This document shows positions 44,639 through 54,643 of a stretch of DNA of 64,000 bases, piece after piece. Below the pieces are notes generated by a model. It saw nothing but the letters and a program-made list of their open reading frames with translations. It had not been told where the DNA came from and did no database searches. The stretch covers positions 21,099-85,098 of the forward strand of contig JAZKEQ010000009.1 of NCBI GenBank assembly GCA_040386935.1, in the 5' to 3' direction. The translations under genes were made by a program, and so were the position numbers. The stretch is from JABMMZ01 sp040386935 (GTDB lineage Bacteria > Bacteroidota > Bacteroidia > NS11-12g > UBA955). Position 1 is the first letter of the stretch. Every line of letters starts with the position of its first letter.

Positions 44639-45556
44639 ATGTTGAAAAACAAAGTGAAAGTAATTTACGGTTTATTGATACTAACTGTGATGTATGCCTG
44701 TAATGCCGGACAGTCTGATAAAGCCGGTAGTGTAGGTGCCAAAGATACACTTGAGGTATGGGCAGATACAGGACTGCGTGTAATGGCGAACGAGCACAAA
44801 AAAGCATTTGAAAATAGCTATAACAATGCCATTTTGAACATCCATTACATGCACGAAGACAGTATTGTCAAAGGGTTGATCAATAACAGGGTAAATGCTG
44901 CTTTTTTGCAAAGAAATCTAACTGCTGAAGAAGCAGGGTATCTTGAAAAAAAGGAAAAATTTAAACCCAAAGAATATGTTTTTGCCTACAGTGCCATGGT
45001 ATTGGTAGCATCAGAATCTTATCCTGATGATTTTATATCAAAAGATGCTATCAGAGACTATTTTAAAACCAATAAACCTCATACTTTTAGGGTTGTTTTT
45101 GAAAATAGCCAGGGACAGGCCATCCACTACATGCAAAAACGCTTTAATATCACTAATGAAGAGTTGTCAAAAGCCTTTGCAAAAAATAATCTGAATGCGC
45201 TGCTCAGTCAGTTGCGTTCTGATCCTCAATCCATTGGTATTCTGCCATTTTCATATATTTCAGATATTGAATCCCAGGCTACTATTGAAATGTTGAATGG
45301 ACTCAAGGTATTGGGTGTGCAATATGCAGATTCAACAGGAAAAACAGTAATGTTCTATCCAAGTCAGGAAACCATTGCTACCAAAGAGTACCCTTTTATT
45401 TCACCCATGTTGTTTATGAATTGCAATATGGATAAAAAAGGAGGAACTACTTTTATCAATTATCTGTTTAAACCCAAGGCTCAGCGGTTGGTATTAAAGT
45501 GTGGCATAGTTCCTGCAATATTCCCCGGAAGAGAAGTAAAAATCATTACGCAATAA
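44639..45556 (+). CDS. PstS-like substrate-binding lipoprotein
   Basis: Resembles phosphate-type periplasmic binding proteins. Lipobox VMYAC (lipidation at C21). The mature part has the two-lobe binding-protein pattern with the core VWADTGLRVMANEHKKAFEN and a late TTFINYLFKPKAQRLVLKCGIVPA typical of PstS C-termini. No transporter genes adjoin it; it is instead flanked by TonB-like and TPR genes, a neighbourhood often seen in this phylum. Ligand unknown, phosphate only by family. A TATATTTG box at 44564-44571 precedes it. Confidence 0.8.
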   Translation: MLKNKVKVIYGLLILTVMYACNAGQSDKAGSVGAKDTLEVWADTGLRVMANEHKKAFENSYNNAILNIHYMHEDSIVKGLINNRVNAAFLQRNLTAEEAGYLEKKEKFKPKEYVFAYSAMVLVASESYPDDFISKDAIRDYFKTNKPHTFRVVFENSQGQAIHYMQKRFNITNEELSKAFAKNNLNALLSQLRSDPQSIGILPFSYISDIESQATIEMLNGLKVLGVQYADSTGKTVMFYPSQETIATKEYPFISPMLFMNCNMDKKGGTTFINYLFKPKAQRLVLKCGIVPAIFPGREVKIITQ

Positions 45557-45559
45557 AAA

Positions 45560-47131
45560 ATGAAAAATATCCTAACATTAATCCTGACAGTACTTTCTGT
45601 CAATTGTATTCAAGCCCAGACATTTGAGCAGGCAAAAACTGACTATCAGAATGAGAATTTCAGCAATGCTAAAAAAACATTGTTAAATCTGATTAAAACT
45701 GATAATTCAAGTTTAACTACCTTGTATTTAGGTAACACCTATTTAATGACAGATGATTCTGATTCTGCCAAATTTTATTACAAAAAAGCAGAAACAGGAA
45801 CCGATGCTTATAGTTACATAGCTAAAGCTAAATTAATCCTGATGGAACAAAACGATATCGCAACAGCCCTTATTAATCTTGATAAAGCGGTTGCAATTTC
45901 AAGAAAAAAGGAATCTGAAGTATTGTTCCAGGCGGGTTATACCACATTTACACCTAAACCGGTGTATGCCGCTCAGTTGGTGAAATATCTAGAGGAAGCC
46001 AGAACAATGGCTCCAGGAAATATTTACTACGCTTTGATATTGGGCGATGTGTATCAGACAATGCCAAACGGTGGCGGTAAAGCCATGTCAATATACGAAG
46101 ATATGGCAGCAAAATACCCAAACAACGCATTACCGTTTATGCGAATAGGTCGCTTGTTTTACGCTTCAACCAATTACCCTGTGGCTATCGAAAATCTGGA
46201 GAAAGCCAATGCATTGAATCCAAATTTCGGTGTAGTTCACAAAGAACTGGGTGAATTGTATTATCTGCAAAAAAATTATGTAAAGGCAAAAGAAGAATTC
46301 AAAAAATACATTGATATCAATAGCAACGACCCTAAAGCTAAATCAATTTACGTTGGATTCCTTTACCAGTTTAAAGATTATCAGAAAGCGATTGAAGAAA
46401 TCAATGCTTACCTGCCAAGCGATTCAACTAATTATGTTTACCACAGAATACTGGCTTATAGTCATCAGGAGTTAAAGCAATCAAAAATCGCTCAAGTAGA
46501 GATTGATAAATTCTGGAAGTATGTCGGAAAGAATAAAGTAACCATACTCGATTACACTTATGCCGGTAAAATAGCAGTAGGCAATGGCGATACACTGAAT
46601 GCCATCAACTGTATGAGAACAGCAGCTGAAATGGATTCGACCAATGCGGATATACAATCAGAATTTGCGCTGACACTGTTTAATTTTAAAAAGTACAGGG
46701 AATCCATCGCTCAGTATAAAAAACGCATAGCAATGCCGCAAAAAGGCCCATCAGCGTTGGATGTATATTACTTAGGAAGAGCTTATTTTGTTGAGAAGGA
46801 TTTTATCAATTCAGATTCTGCCTTTGCAACATTTGTACAAATGCAACCAAAATCACCTGACGGATATTTGTGGAGAGCTAAATCAAATGTAGAACTCGAG
46901 GATAAAAAGAATTTTAAAGGATTGGCTTCGGCTCATTATTTGAAATTCATAGAATTGGGAGGAAATGACCTAGCGCGTAACAAAGGAAATCTTATTACTG
47001 CCTATAACTATCTTGCCATTGTTTCACTTACTCAGAAAGATACTGCTAAAGCTAAAGAATATTTTGGAAAAGTATTGGAACTGGATCCAAACAACAAAAT
47101 TGCTCAGGAAGAGATTAAAAAAATAAAGTAA
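45560..47131 (+). CDS. TPR-repeat periplasmic protein
   Basis: 523-residue protein with signal peptide (MKNILTLILTVLSVNCIQAQ) followed by about ten tetratricopeptide helix pairs from residue 20 to the end, e.g. YPVAIENLEKANALNPNFG, FKDYQKAIEEINAYLPSD and KAKEYFGKVLELDPNNK. TPRs bind partner proteins. It begins three bases after the PstS-like stop, so both are cotranscribed, and it closes the energy-transduction cluster with a strong terminator. Partner unknown. Confidence 0.85.
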   Translation: MKNILTLILTVLSVNCIQAQTFEQAKTDYQNENFSNAKKTLLNLIKTDNSSLTTLYLGNTYLMTDDSDSAKFYYKKAETGTDAYSYIAKAKLILMEQNDIATALINLDKAVAISRKKESEVLFQAGYTTFTPKPVYAAQLVKYLEEARTMAPGNIYYALILGDVYQTMPNGGGKAMSIYEDMAAKYPNNALPFMRIGRLFYASTNYPVAIENLEKANALNPNFGVVHKELGELYYLQKNYVKAKEEFKKYIDINSNDPKAKSIYVGFLYQFKDYQKAIEEINAYLPSDSTNYVYHRILAYSHQELKQSKIAQVEIDKFWKYVGKNKVTILDYTYAGKIAVGNGDTLNAINCMRTAAEMDSTNADIQSEFALTLFNFKKYRESIAQYKKRIAMPQKGPSALDVYYLGRAYFVEKDFINSDSAFATFVQMQPKSPDGYLWRAKSNVELEDKKNFKGLASAHYLKFIELGGNDLARNKGNLITAYNYLAIVSLTQKDTAKAKEYFGKVLELDPNNKIAQEEIKKIK

Positions 47132-47171
47132 TACTTTATTAAGTGAGATAATCACACCTATAAACACTTTT

Positions 47172-47209
47172 AAAAGCCCCGTGTAAATTATTTACACGGG
47201 GCTTTTTAT
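47172..47209 (+). terminator. Intrinsic terminator of the TPR gene
   Basis: Strong stem aaaagccccgtgtaaa / tttacacggggctttt with a three-base loop and T tail, 40 bases after the TPR stop codon. Confidence 0.9.
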
Positions 47210-47396
47210 TGATACGATTAATGGTGAGTCAACTTTTAATTAAGCACCTATAAAATGGATACATGGAATTTGAATACAGTTGAATCCAGGATAAAAGGAG
47301 GGTCGCTATCTGATATATTGCTGTATAATGTTATTGATACAATGTAATTGCCGGGCAATTAAAAATATATAAAGGGAATTAGATACTTCCCCTATC

Positions 47397-47430
47397 AAAA
47401 AAAACACCGTGCTTATTGGGCACGGTGTTC
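47397..47430 (-). terminator. Intrinsic terminator of secDF
   Basis: Stem aacaccgtgc / gcacggtgtt with a seven-base loop, followed on the minus strand by an eight-base T run, 23 bases beyond the secDF stop. Confidence 0.85.
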
Positions 47431-47452
47431 AATATATTGGAATGCTTATGAA

Positions 47453-50443
47453 TTAAGCAGTTGCAACGTCTTTAGTAGACACTTTTTTCTCTCTAAATAA
47501 GTCGAGTACAATTGGCGCTGCAATACAGATAGTAGAATAACTACCCATGAATACACCAATCAACAATGCCAGAGAGAAGCCTTTCAGAGCCGGTCCACCG
47601 AATAAGAACAGAATCAATACAACCACTAATACGGTTAATGAAGTCATAATAGTACGACTCAATGTTTGATTAATCGCATCATTAATGATCTTGCCTTTAT
47701 CGTGTTCAGATTTAAATTCGTTCATGTTTTCCCTGATTCTGTCGAAGATTACCACAGAGTCATTGATAGAGTAACCGATAATTGTCAGAATGGCACCAAT
47801 AAATGTTTGGTCTATTTCAAGTGCAAACGGAACGATATCTTCCAATAAGGCGAAGATGGCAAACACCATTAGCACGTCATGTATCAAAGCGATAATAGCA
47901 CCAACAGCAAATCCGATGTTTTTGAAACGGATAATGATGTAAATGAAGATAACGATTACTGATAGTATGATTACCCACATTGATTTTGTTCTGATATCAG
48001 AAGCAATTGTAGGACCAACCTTAGAACTGTTGAGGATACTCGCATCAGTTGCTTTGAATGGCGCAAGTGCAGCGATGATTTCGTTTTCTACACTATCAGC
48101 ACTCAATTTGGTTTCATTGATTCTATAAGTTGTTACAATTTTGAAACGACCGTCACTACCAATTGTTTTAATCTCATTGCTACTACCCGGTAAGTTTTTA
48201 TCCATGGCAGCTTTAATTTCTTCAGCATTCAAATTTTTATCCAATTGAACAGTATAACCGTAACCACCTTTAAAGTCGATACCGCTGCTCAAGCCACCTT
48301 TTGCTACCATTACTGATAAGCCAATGATGATGATAGCACTTGACAATATGTAGAACTTTTTACGGTTGCCGATGAAATTATAAGCAGCACCAACCATTAG
48401 GTTTTTGCTGTAAGTGTTAGAGAAAGATACGTTTAAACCTTTTTCAGTTCTTCTTTCAATTAATATTCTTGAGATAAGGATAGCAGTGAATAATGAGGTA
48501 AGGATACCGATGATCAATACGATAGCGAAACCGTATACAGGTCCTGCACCTACGAATGTCATAATGAAACCCGCCAATAATGTGGTGATGTTACCATCCA
48601 TGATTGATGAGAAAGCCGCTTTAAAGCCGTTTGAAACAGCTGAGCGCAATAGTTTGCCTTCGCGCAGTTCCTCTTTAATCCTTTCGTATATCAGTACGTT
48701 AGCATCTACCGCCATACCGATGGTTAATACAACACCCGCAATACCCGGAAGGGTTAATGCAGCACCGTAAGAAGCAAGGATACCGATAATGAAGAATACG
48801 TTCATGAATACTGCAACAGTTGCAATTAATCCACCTCTGTTATAATATAACAACATCAGAATTACCACTGCGATAAAACCAACGATTAATGAGTTCATCC
48901 CTTTTGTGATTGACTCCTGACCAAGTGTAGGACCAACAACGTCTTCAGCAATGATTTTAGCCGGAGCAGGTAATTTACCGGCCTTTAACACATTTGAAAG
49001 GTCATTGGCTTCCTGTAAATTGAAACCACCGCTGATAGAAGAGTTGCCATTAGGTATTTCTTCATTCACACGTGGGGCTGAGAATACTTTATTATCGAGA
49101 ACGATTGCAATGAAATCATTTTTCATTGAAGCTGCTTTTGTAATATTTTTCCATTGAGTAGCAGCCTGCTGAGTCATGCTCATGGTTACCTCAATCTGTC
49201 CTGAAATAGAATTTGAATTTGGTGCTGCATCTGCAATGATGTTTTCTTCACCGCTTCCAAGTGCTGCTTTACCGTCTTTGCTGGCTTTCAATGCATACAA
49301 TAGGTATACTTGATTTTCTTCGCTTTCAGGTTTGGCGCTCCATGCAAAATGCACATCTTTAGGAATAGCATTAAGTACCACTTCATCTTCCAGCATCTTT
49401 ATTACTTTAGTCATCGACTCTTTTGGAGCTCTTGCTAAAATACTGCTTTCTATTACATTGCCTTTTTCATCCTGCAATGGGAATAATCCTGCTTCAGCAA
49501 ACGGGAAGTTTGAAGAGTCTTTAGCGTTTTGTTCTTTAACAAATGCTTTTTGTGCACTGTCTCTTGCTGTTGAATCAACAATAGCCGCAATGGTTTTAAG
49601 TTTGGCTGAATCTTCAGATGAAGAGCCTTTGGTCATGCGTAATTTCTGAGCATAAGCAGCATTCATCGGTTTGTAAATTTTATTCAAACCTTCATAATTG
49701 CTCTTGGTATTGTTGCCATATACTTGCCAAAATTCCAAACGCGCACTTTGTTCTAATAAGTTTCTGATACGTTTAGGATTATCGACACCCGGTAATTCAA
49801 CAGATATTCTGCCACCTTCCAGTGATTGAATGTTAGGTTGACTGATATTGCCCTGATTCAAACGCGCTTCGATTACCTGACGTGTATTGTCTGATTTATC
49901 TTTTAATTCAGCTTTTAGATAATTGATCACATCATTTTCAGATGAACTTAAAGTGATACGCTTGTTATCTCTGTTGACGAATAATGAGACAATAGATTTA
50001 TTGTTAGATGTTTTTCTGTAATTTTTTGCAAAAATATCAATGAAATCGCCACCATTTGCCTGATAATCGATTTCAGATTGGTTAATTGCGGCATTAAGTG
50101 AAGGGTCTTTTGCATTTTGATCACCAGCCAGTGTTTTGATTACATCACCTTTAGAAACCTCGAGGATAACGTTCATACCACCTTGTAAATCGAGGCCTAA
50201 CTTTAATTCATTGTCTTTGCACTGAAAATAATCTTTCTTAACAAATCCAAGATTTAAAAGTGGTTTCCGGCCAAGGGAGTCAATGTAGGTGCGGTACTTC
50301 TCACCATCATAAACGCCTCCTTTTGTGGCAAACACCTTGGCTTTGGCTTCAAATTTCTTAGCCATCCAAGTAAAAGACAATTGGTACACACATGTAAGTG
50401 TCAGAACAATTGTAATAAAAATCACTAAACCTTTATTTTTCAT
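47453..50443 (-). CDS. secDF: SecDF fused protein translocase subunit
   Basis: Proton-driven accessory of the Sec translocon that helps pull proteins into the periplasm; the two parts are fused in one 996-residue chain, as normal in Bacteroidota. SecD part: one helix at about 7-25, LGLDLQGGMNVILEV (about 82-96), a large P1 periplasmic domain with PxxIQSLEGGRISVELPG, and a group of membrane helices (about 510-680). SecF part: helix at about 696, the signature GIDFKGGYGYTV (about 725-736), and a second helix group (about 825-985) ending in a short basic tail. No break or frameshift. It is monocistronic. Confidence 0.96.
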   Translation of the reverse strand: MKNKGLVIFITIVLTLTCVYQLSFTWMAKKFEAKAKVFATKGGVYDGEKYRTYIDSLGRKPLLNLGFVKKDYFQCKDNELKLGLDLQGGMNVILEVSKGDVIKTLAGDQNAKDPSLNAAINQSEIDYQANGGDFIDIFAKNYRKTSNNKSIVSLFVNRDNKRITLSSSENDVINYLKAELKDKSDNTRQVIEARLNQGNISQPNIQSLEGGRISVELPGVDNPKRIRNLLEQSARLEFWQVYGNNTKSNYEGLNKIYKPMNAAYAQKLRMTKGSSSEDSAKLKTIAAIVDSTARDSAQKAFVKEQNAKDSSNFPFAEAGLFPLQDEKGNVIESSILARAPKESMTKVIKMLEDEVVLNAIPKDVHFAWSAKPESEENQVYLLYALKASKDGKAALGSGEENIIADAAPNSNSISGQIEVTMSMTQQAATQWKNITKAASMKNDFIAIVLDNKVFSAPRVNEEIPNGNSSISGGFNLQEANDLSNVLKAGKLPAPAKIIAEDVVGPTLGQESITKGMNSLIVGFIAVVILMLLYYNRGGLIATVAVFMNVFFIIGILASYGAALTLPGIAGVVLTIGMAVDANVLIYERIKEELREGKLLRSAVSNGFKAAFSSIMDGNITTLLAGFIMTFVGAGPVYGFAIVLIIGILTSLFTAILISRILIERRTEKGLNVSFSNTYSKNLMVGAAYNFIGNRKKFYILSSAIIIIGLSVMVAKGGLSSGIDFKGGYGYTVQLDKNLNAEEIKAAMDKNLPGSSNEIKTIGSDGRFKIVTTYRINETKLSADSVENEIIAALAPFKATDASILNSSKVGPTIASDIRTKSMWVIILSVIVIFIYIIIRFKNIGFAVGAIIALIHDVLMVFAIFALLEDIVPFALEIDQTFIGAILTIIGYSINDSVVIFDRIRENMNEFKSEHDKGKIINDAINQTLSRTIMTSLTVLVVVLILFLFGGPALKGFSLALLIGVFMGSYSTICIAAPIVLDLFREKKVSTKDVATA

Positions 50444-50653
50444 TTTGTTACGTTATATCCGTTTTTATTTAAGGGTGCGAAAATAACACTTTAAACCTTT
50501 GTTTCAAATTATCCAAGAAAAAATATCATTTATGTGACGCTTGACGTTTCAACACATTTTTAATGGGATTCATCAAATATTTCATTTTTTAATAAGCTAA
50601 ATACTAAATTGCATGCATTATCGTTGAAATAATCAAAATACAACAAATTGAAA

Positions 50654-51784
50654 ATGAATATATTGAAAAAAAATATTGAAACCGAAATGCAGAATGGCAA
50701 TTACCATGTTGCGCTTAAACGCTGTATTGATTTTGCGTTGAATATGCCATTTACAATTGAAATAAAAGATGTGGTATTGGCAATGGCAGATAGTTTAAAT
50801 GCTGAAATAAACAATGAAACTATTAATAATCAGATTACATTATTTTTTGATATTTACGAACGCTTGAATATTCAAACAAATGCAGAAGATTCAATAGTGG
50901 TAGATGTTCAGGAGATTTCAAAGCGATATAATGTGGGTGCATTTCAATTTAAACCGGTGTCATTTCAGTTGAAGACAGGCGAATTAACGGGTATTGTTGG
51001 TCAGAACGGCAATGGTAAAACAACTTTGTTGCGAATGCTGTGTGGTGATTTAATGCCTTGGGGAGGCGACATTATATATCCCGAGTTAAGCTTGAAGAAC
51101 GACCCTTATGCCATAAAGCAATATGTTGGATTTATTCCTCAAAGGATACCTAAATGGTACGGAAAATTGGAAGAGAACCTTATTTTCACCTTGTCGGGGA
51201 AGGGTATTCCTAAAGATGAAATATTATTTAGAGTAGAGGTAATGCTTAAACGCCTTGGGTTGTATCAGTACAGACAGCATTTGTGGAGTGAAATTTCAAG
51301 CGGTTATCGCACGCGATTTGAATTGGCAAGGATATTACTGGTAAAACCAAAGGTGTTGATATTGGATGAGCCATTGGCCAATTTGGATATTATGGCACAG
51401 CAAACTTTCTTACAGGATCTGAAATTTATGGTAAAGTCAGAGATTTATCCCATGTCTATTATACTAAGTTCACAATTACTACATGAAGTAGAACAGGTAT
51501 CGGATAATGTTATTTTTATTAAAGACGGGACTTGTATATTTCAGAATGGTAAAGAAAATAACAGCGAAACAGGTGTTGTTGAATTTATAACTGATAATTC
51601 ATTTCAACAGGTCAGTAGTATTGCAATGGCTTTGGGGGCTGAGATAAAATCAGAAAGCAATTTTTACACCTTGTCGGTCCCAAAATCGATTACTTCAAAA
51701 CAGGTGTTGCAGTCACTAATTGAATCCGATATCGATATTCAATATTTCAGAAACATTACCAACTCAACTAAACGCCTTTTTTAA
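50654..51784 (+). CDS. ABC transporter ATP-binding protein with N-terminal helical extension
   Basis: ATPase subunit of an ABC system. The ABC domain (about 83-300) has Walker A GQNGNGKT (116-123), a C-loop ISSGYRTR in place of LSGGQ, and Walker B LILDEPLANLD. The SSGxxxR form is seen in ATPases of polysaccharide exporters (Wzt/TagH style), but also elsewhere. Residues 1-80 are a helical extension with no recognised domain, and 300-376 a C-terminal beta region. The ATG at 50654 is preferred to a TTG two codons earlier. A membrane protein gene follows after 8 bases. Confidence 0.85.
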   Translation: MNILKKNIETEMQNGNYHVALKRCIDFALNMPFTIEIKDVVLAMADSLNAEINNETINNQITLFFDIYERLNIQTNAEDSIVVDVQEISKRYNVGAFQFKPVSFQLKTGELTGIVGQNGNGKTTLLRMLCGDLMPWGGDIIYPELSLKNDPYAIKQYVGFIPQRIPKWYGKLEENLIFTLSGKGIPKDEILFRVEVMLKRLGLYQYRQHLWSEISSGYRTRFELARILLVKPKVLILDEPLANLDIMAQQTFLQDLKFMVKSEIYPMSIILSSQLLHEVEQVSDNVIFIKDGTCIFQNGKENNSETGVVEFITDNSFQQVSSIAMALGAEIKSESNFYTLSVPKSITSKQVLQSLIESDIDIQYFRNITNSTKRLF

Positions 51785-51792
51785 AATACAAT

Positions 51793-53172
51793 ATGTTAAA
51801 GAAAATAATATTTCCTGATTTTTTAGCAAAACTCGACAGACGATTGTTGCTGAGCAGCCCTTTATTGTGGAGTAGCAGATTGCATCATGTTGCCTGGTTC
51901 ACATTGCTTGCAGCCTTATTTATTGCCGGGGTGTCAATGATATTGCCCCTCCGTATTTTAAGTTATGATTTTATTGGATTTTATTGGATGATGGTCAGCC
52001 TGATTATGATAGCAGGACTCATTATTTGGTTTGTATATTTGTTTAGGCACAATAATACCAAGCAGTACGGCAACAGAACCTTAGGTCGCGAATGGCTGAA
52101 CCTTTTGTATCATTATTGTTCACTGGTTTTGATCAGTAGTGTTATCTTTATTCTGCCATTTGTTTTTTTATGGCGTGCACACCATAAAATTGAGCAATCA
52201 AATTTGGTTGAAAAAGTCAATATTCTCAATGTAAATTCAGGGTTTTTTCCTGAGAATGAGTATTCCATAAGATCATTTTATGAGAGTGATGATTCGATGC
52301 AAACAGGGGTTGTATTATATGGTGCATCAGCTCAAATGTATTATGGTAATTATACCTACAGAACACTCAATAAAAAACTTTTTGATTACGATACAATTTC
52401 AGCAAGATTTTATCGCATTTCAGGAAAAGCTGAAATAAAAACAGCAATTGCTCAATATCTTGATGTTGCTAAAAAAGAAGGCATCACTCATTCTTATTCT
52501 GTGGATGAAATCGCAGCTTTATACGATGATACATTGGGTTATCAACCCTCGGGCAATTTTGAGGTCGCAAACATGCAGTTTAACAGTCAAATAAAGGATG
52601 TTATAGATCAACCATTCGATGCATTTGATTATTTTGGTTTTGTTTTTGAGAAGTTGTTTTTTAATGTATGGTTGTTGATTTTTTTGCCAATTTTATTACT
52701 TGCCATATCAATGTTTCGCAATTTGAGTTTGAAATTCTTTTTGATAGCCATAGGTGTAACCATCGTATTGGTTATTATCAATGCCGTTATTCTGGGCATA
52801 ACACTTGATGATAGTTCTAATTTGACTCCTTATATTGTGCTTCCTGTGTTTTTTATAGGTTGGGCGTTGTTTTTACTGGTTGTATCCATCAGAATTTTTA
52901 GTGCAAAGTATTATTCTGCTATCGAGGCGTATTGTTTGTTTCTTTTTAACATATTGTTGCCGCTGTTGCCATTTGTTTTGACTGTATGTTATGTTGAGTA
53001 TCAAATTTATGAATTCAGGCATAATAATACACTCGAAGAACACTGGATTTATTATACCCGCTATACTTTTTACAACTCGGCCCATATTGCAACTTTATTG
53101 GTTTTTGTTTTGTTGCAACAGCTGTATTTTAAACCCTTGTATGAGCGCTTATGGGCTTTGCCAAAAAAATAA
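51793..53172 (+). CDS. Polytopic membrane protein linked to ABC ATPase
   Basis: 459-residue inner-membrane protein, no family recognised. About nine hydrophobic segments in two groups: four near 30-145 and five near 280-450, with a soluble periplasmic or cytoplasmic region (about 150-275) between. It begins 8 bases after the ABC ATPase stop, so it is the likely membrane partner, but the segments do not look like the classic ABC-2 or MacB permease motifs. Function unknown. Confidence 0.7.
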   Translation: MLKKIIFPDFLAKLDRRLLLSSPLLWSSRLHHVAWFTLLAALFIAGVSMILPLRILSYDFIGFYWMMVSLIMIAGLIIWFVYLFRHNNTKQYGNRTLGREWLNLLYHYCSLVLISSVIFILPFVFLWRAHHKIEQSNLVEKVNILNVNSGFFPENEYSIRSFYESDDSMQTGVVLYGASAQMYYGNYTYRTLNKKLFDYDTISARFYRISGKAEIKTAIAQYLDVAKKEGITHSYSVDEIAALYDDTLGYQPSGNFEVANMQFNSQIKDVIDQPFDAFDYFGFVFEKLFFNVWLLIFLPILLLAISMFRNLSLKFFLIAIGVTIVLVIINAVILGITLDDSSNLTPYIVLPVFFIGWALFLLVVSIRIFSAKYYSAIEAYCLFLFNILLPLLPFVLTVCYVEYQIYEFRHNNTLEEHWIYYTRYTFYNSAHIATLLVFVLLQQLYFKPLYERLWALPKK

Positions 53173-53239
53173 ACAGATTGTAAACACAGGATATATGTCA
53201 CAATAAAAGCGTAATTTCGAGCGTTATTTACTGCCGGAC

Positions 53240-54511
53240 ATGACGCGTTTTTTTATTTGTTTTATTTTTGTACTGAATGCCTTCCAATCATTGGGCAATC
53301 CATCAGATTCAAGTTATCTGAAAGATCCCTTTTTTCAAAAACTTTTAAAGACAAATTCTCAGGTTCCGGTGTTTTATAATGAAAATGTTAGAAAACAAAT
53401 TGGGGTTTATATCCGCAATTTGAATAATTCTACAGCAATCCTGCTTGGGAAAACACAGTATTATTACAACCAAAATGCCAACTTGTTTGAACAAAAAGGA
53501 ATACCTAAACAGTTGTTTTTGGTTTGTGCAACAAACAGCGAATCAAATCCCACTTTTGTAGATATGGATGGTGCCAGTGGCATGTGGGCATTGAGTTATG
53601 CCATTGCAAAAAAATACAACATGACCACCAATAGTTATGTTGATGAAAGAAGAAATGCAGGGAAAAGTAGCGTTGTAGCAGCTGATTATTTTAAAGACTT
53701 GAATGTTATTTATCAGGATTGGCTGAAGAGTCTTGTGGCATTTCGCAGTGGTCCTATCAATATGAATATGGCCATTCATAAGGCCAATAATTCTTTGGAC
53801 TACAGCATTATTCACAACAAACTTCAACTAGAGTTTCAAAATACAGCGGTTAATTATTTTGCATTTTGGTACATATGGAATTATTATGCTGAACATAAAA
53901 TTGTTCCGGTTAAGTACAAATTACCCGATACTGATACTGTTCAGGTGCAGCGCGAAATTAGTCTTTCATCGGTGGCCTATCAATTGAATTTGTCAGAAGA
54001 AGTATTAAAGCAAAGCAATTCTGAATTGCGCATTGCAATTGTACCTGTCAGTTATAATGCAACAGGTCTGAGATTGCCTAAAGATAAAGTAGCCGAATAT
54101 CGACAAAAACTTCCTTTGTTGTTTCCTCCTTCCTTTGTTTACTCAGATTCTGCTATGCTGAAGGATACCCTTAATCTTGGCGATAAAATAGCCATACAGC
54201 CACCACCAACGGGTAGTAATGATGAAACAGATGAAGATGACCCAGATGCAAAGAAACCTGCAGGCAAAAATGATAAAAGCAATAAAGTATTTATTACCTA
54301 TGTGGTTAAAAAAGGAGATGGGCTGTTGCTTATTGCCGATTTATTCGACTGTAAAACCAGCGATATTAAAAAGTGGAATGGCATGAAACGCGATGCTATT
54401 TATAAGGGTCAGAAATTAAAAATTCAGGTATTGAAAAGTAAAACAACGCAATACAAAAAAATCAATTCAATGACTACAGCTCAAAAGAAAAAGCTGGCAA
54501 AGAGGAGCTAG
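53240..54511 (+). CDS. Divergent lytic transglycosylase-like protein with LysM
   Basis: Periplasmic protein resembling MltD-type lytic transglycosylases, which cut peptidoglycan glycan strands. Signal peptide 1-19; an SLT-like domain (about 40-210) has the catalytic-type E101 in TNSESNPTF, aligned with the ESxF motif, and then GASGMWALS in place of the usual G-x-x-GxWQF, so the Gln is missing, and AFRSGPINMNMAI in place of AYNxGxxxxxxAI. A LysM domain (about 355-400, YVVKKGDGLLLIADLFDCKTSDIKKWN) follows a Asp-rich linker. It starts 67 bases after the membrane gene. Activity is uncertain. Confidence 0.75.
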   Translation: MTRFFICFIFVLNAFQSLGNPSDSSYLKDPFFQKLLKTNSQVPVFYNENVRKQIGVYIRNLNNSTAILLGKTQYYYNQNANLFEQKGIPKQLFLVCATNSESNPTFVDMDGASGMWALSYAIAKKYNMTTNSYVDERRNAGKSSVVAADYFKDLNVIYQDWLKSLVAFRSGPINMNMAIHKANNSLDYSIIHNKLQLEFQNTAVNYFAFWYIWNYYAEHKIVPVKYKLPDTDTVQVQREISLSSVAYQLNLSEEVLKQSNSELRIAIVPVSYNATGLRLPKDKVAEYRQKLPLLFPPSFVYSDSAMLKDTLNLGDKIAIQPPPTGSNDETDEDDPDAKKPAGKNDKSNKVFITYVVKKGDGLLLIADLFDCKTSDIKKWNGMKRDAIYKGQKLKIQVLKSKTTQYKKINSMTTAQKKKLAKRS

Positions 54512-54643
54512 GTAGTTTTAAAATCATTTATTTGGTACACAGTAGGTTCTGTTTTTAATAAAAGTACTGTGTATGGGAGGTACACATGGGATATGGGAAT
54601 TAAATAAATGTCTTGTATTATTGTAGGTAAATTTATTCAGCTT

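Larger units (their letters stand above)
47132..47452. other. Intergenic region between TPR gene and secDF
   Basis: No coding potential is visible in this 321-base gap. It holds one terminator for the TPR gene (47172-47209) and one for the convergent secDF gene (47397-47430); the 187 bases between them show no RNA or promoter structure. Confidence 0.7.
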
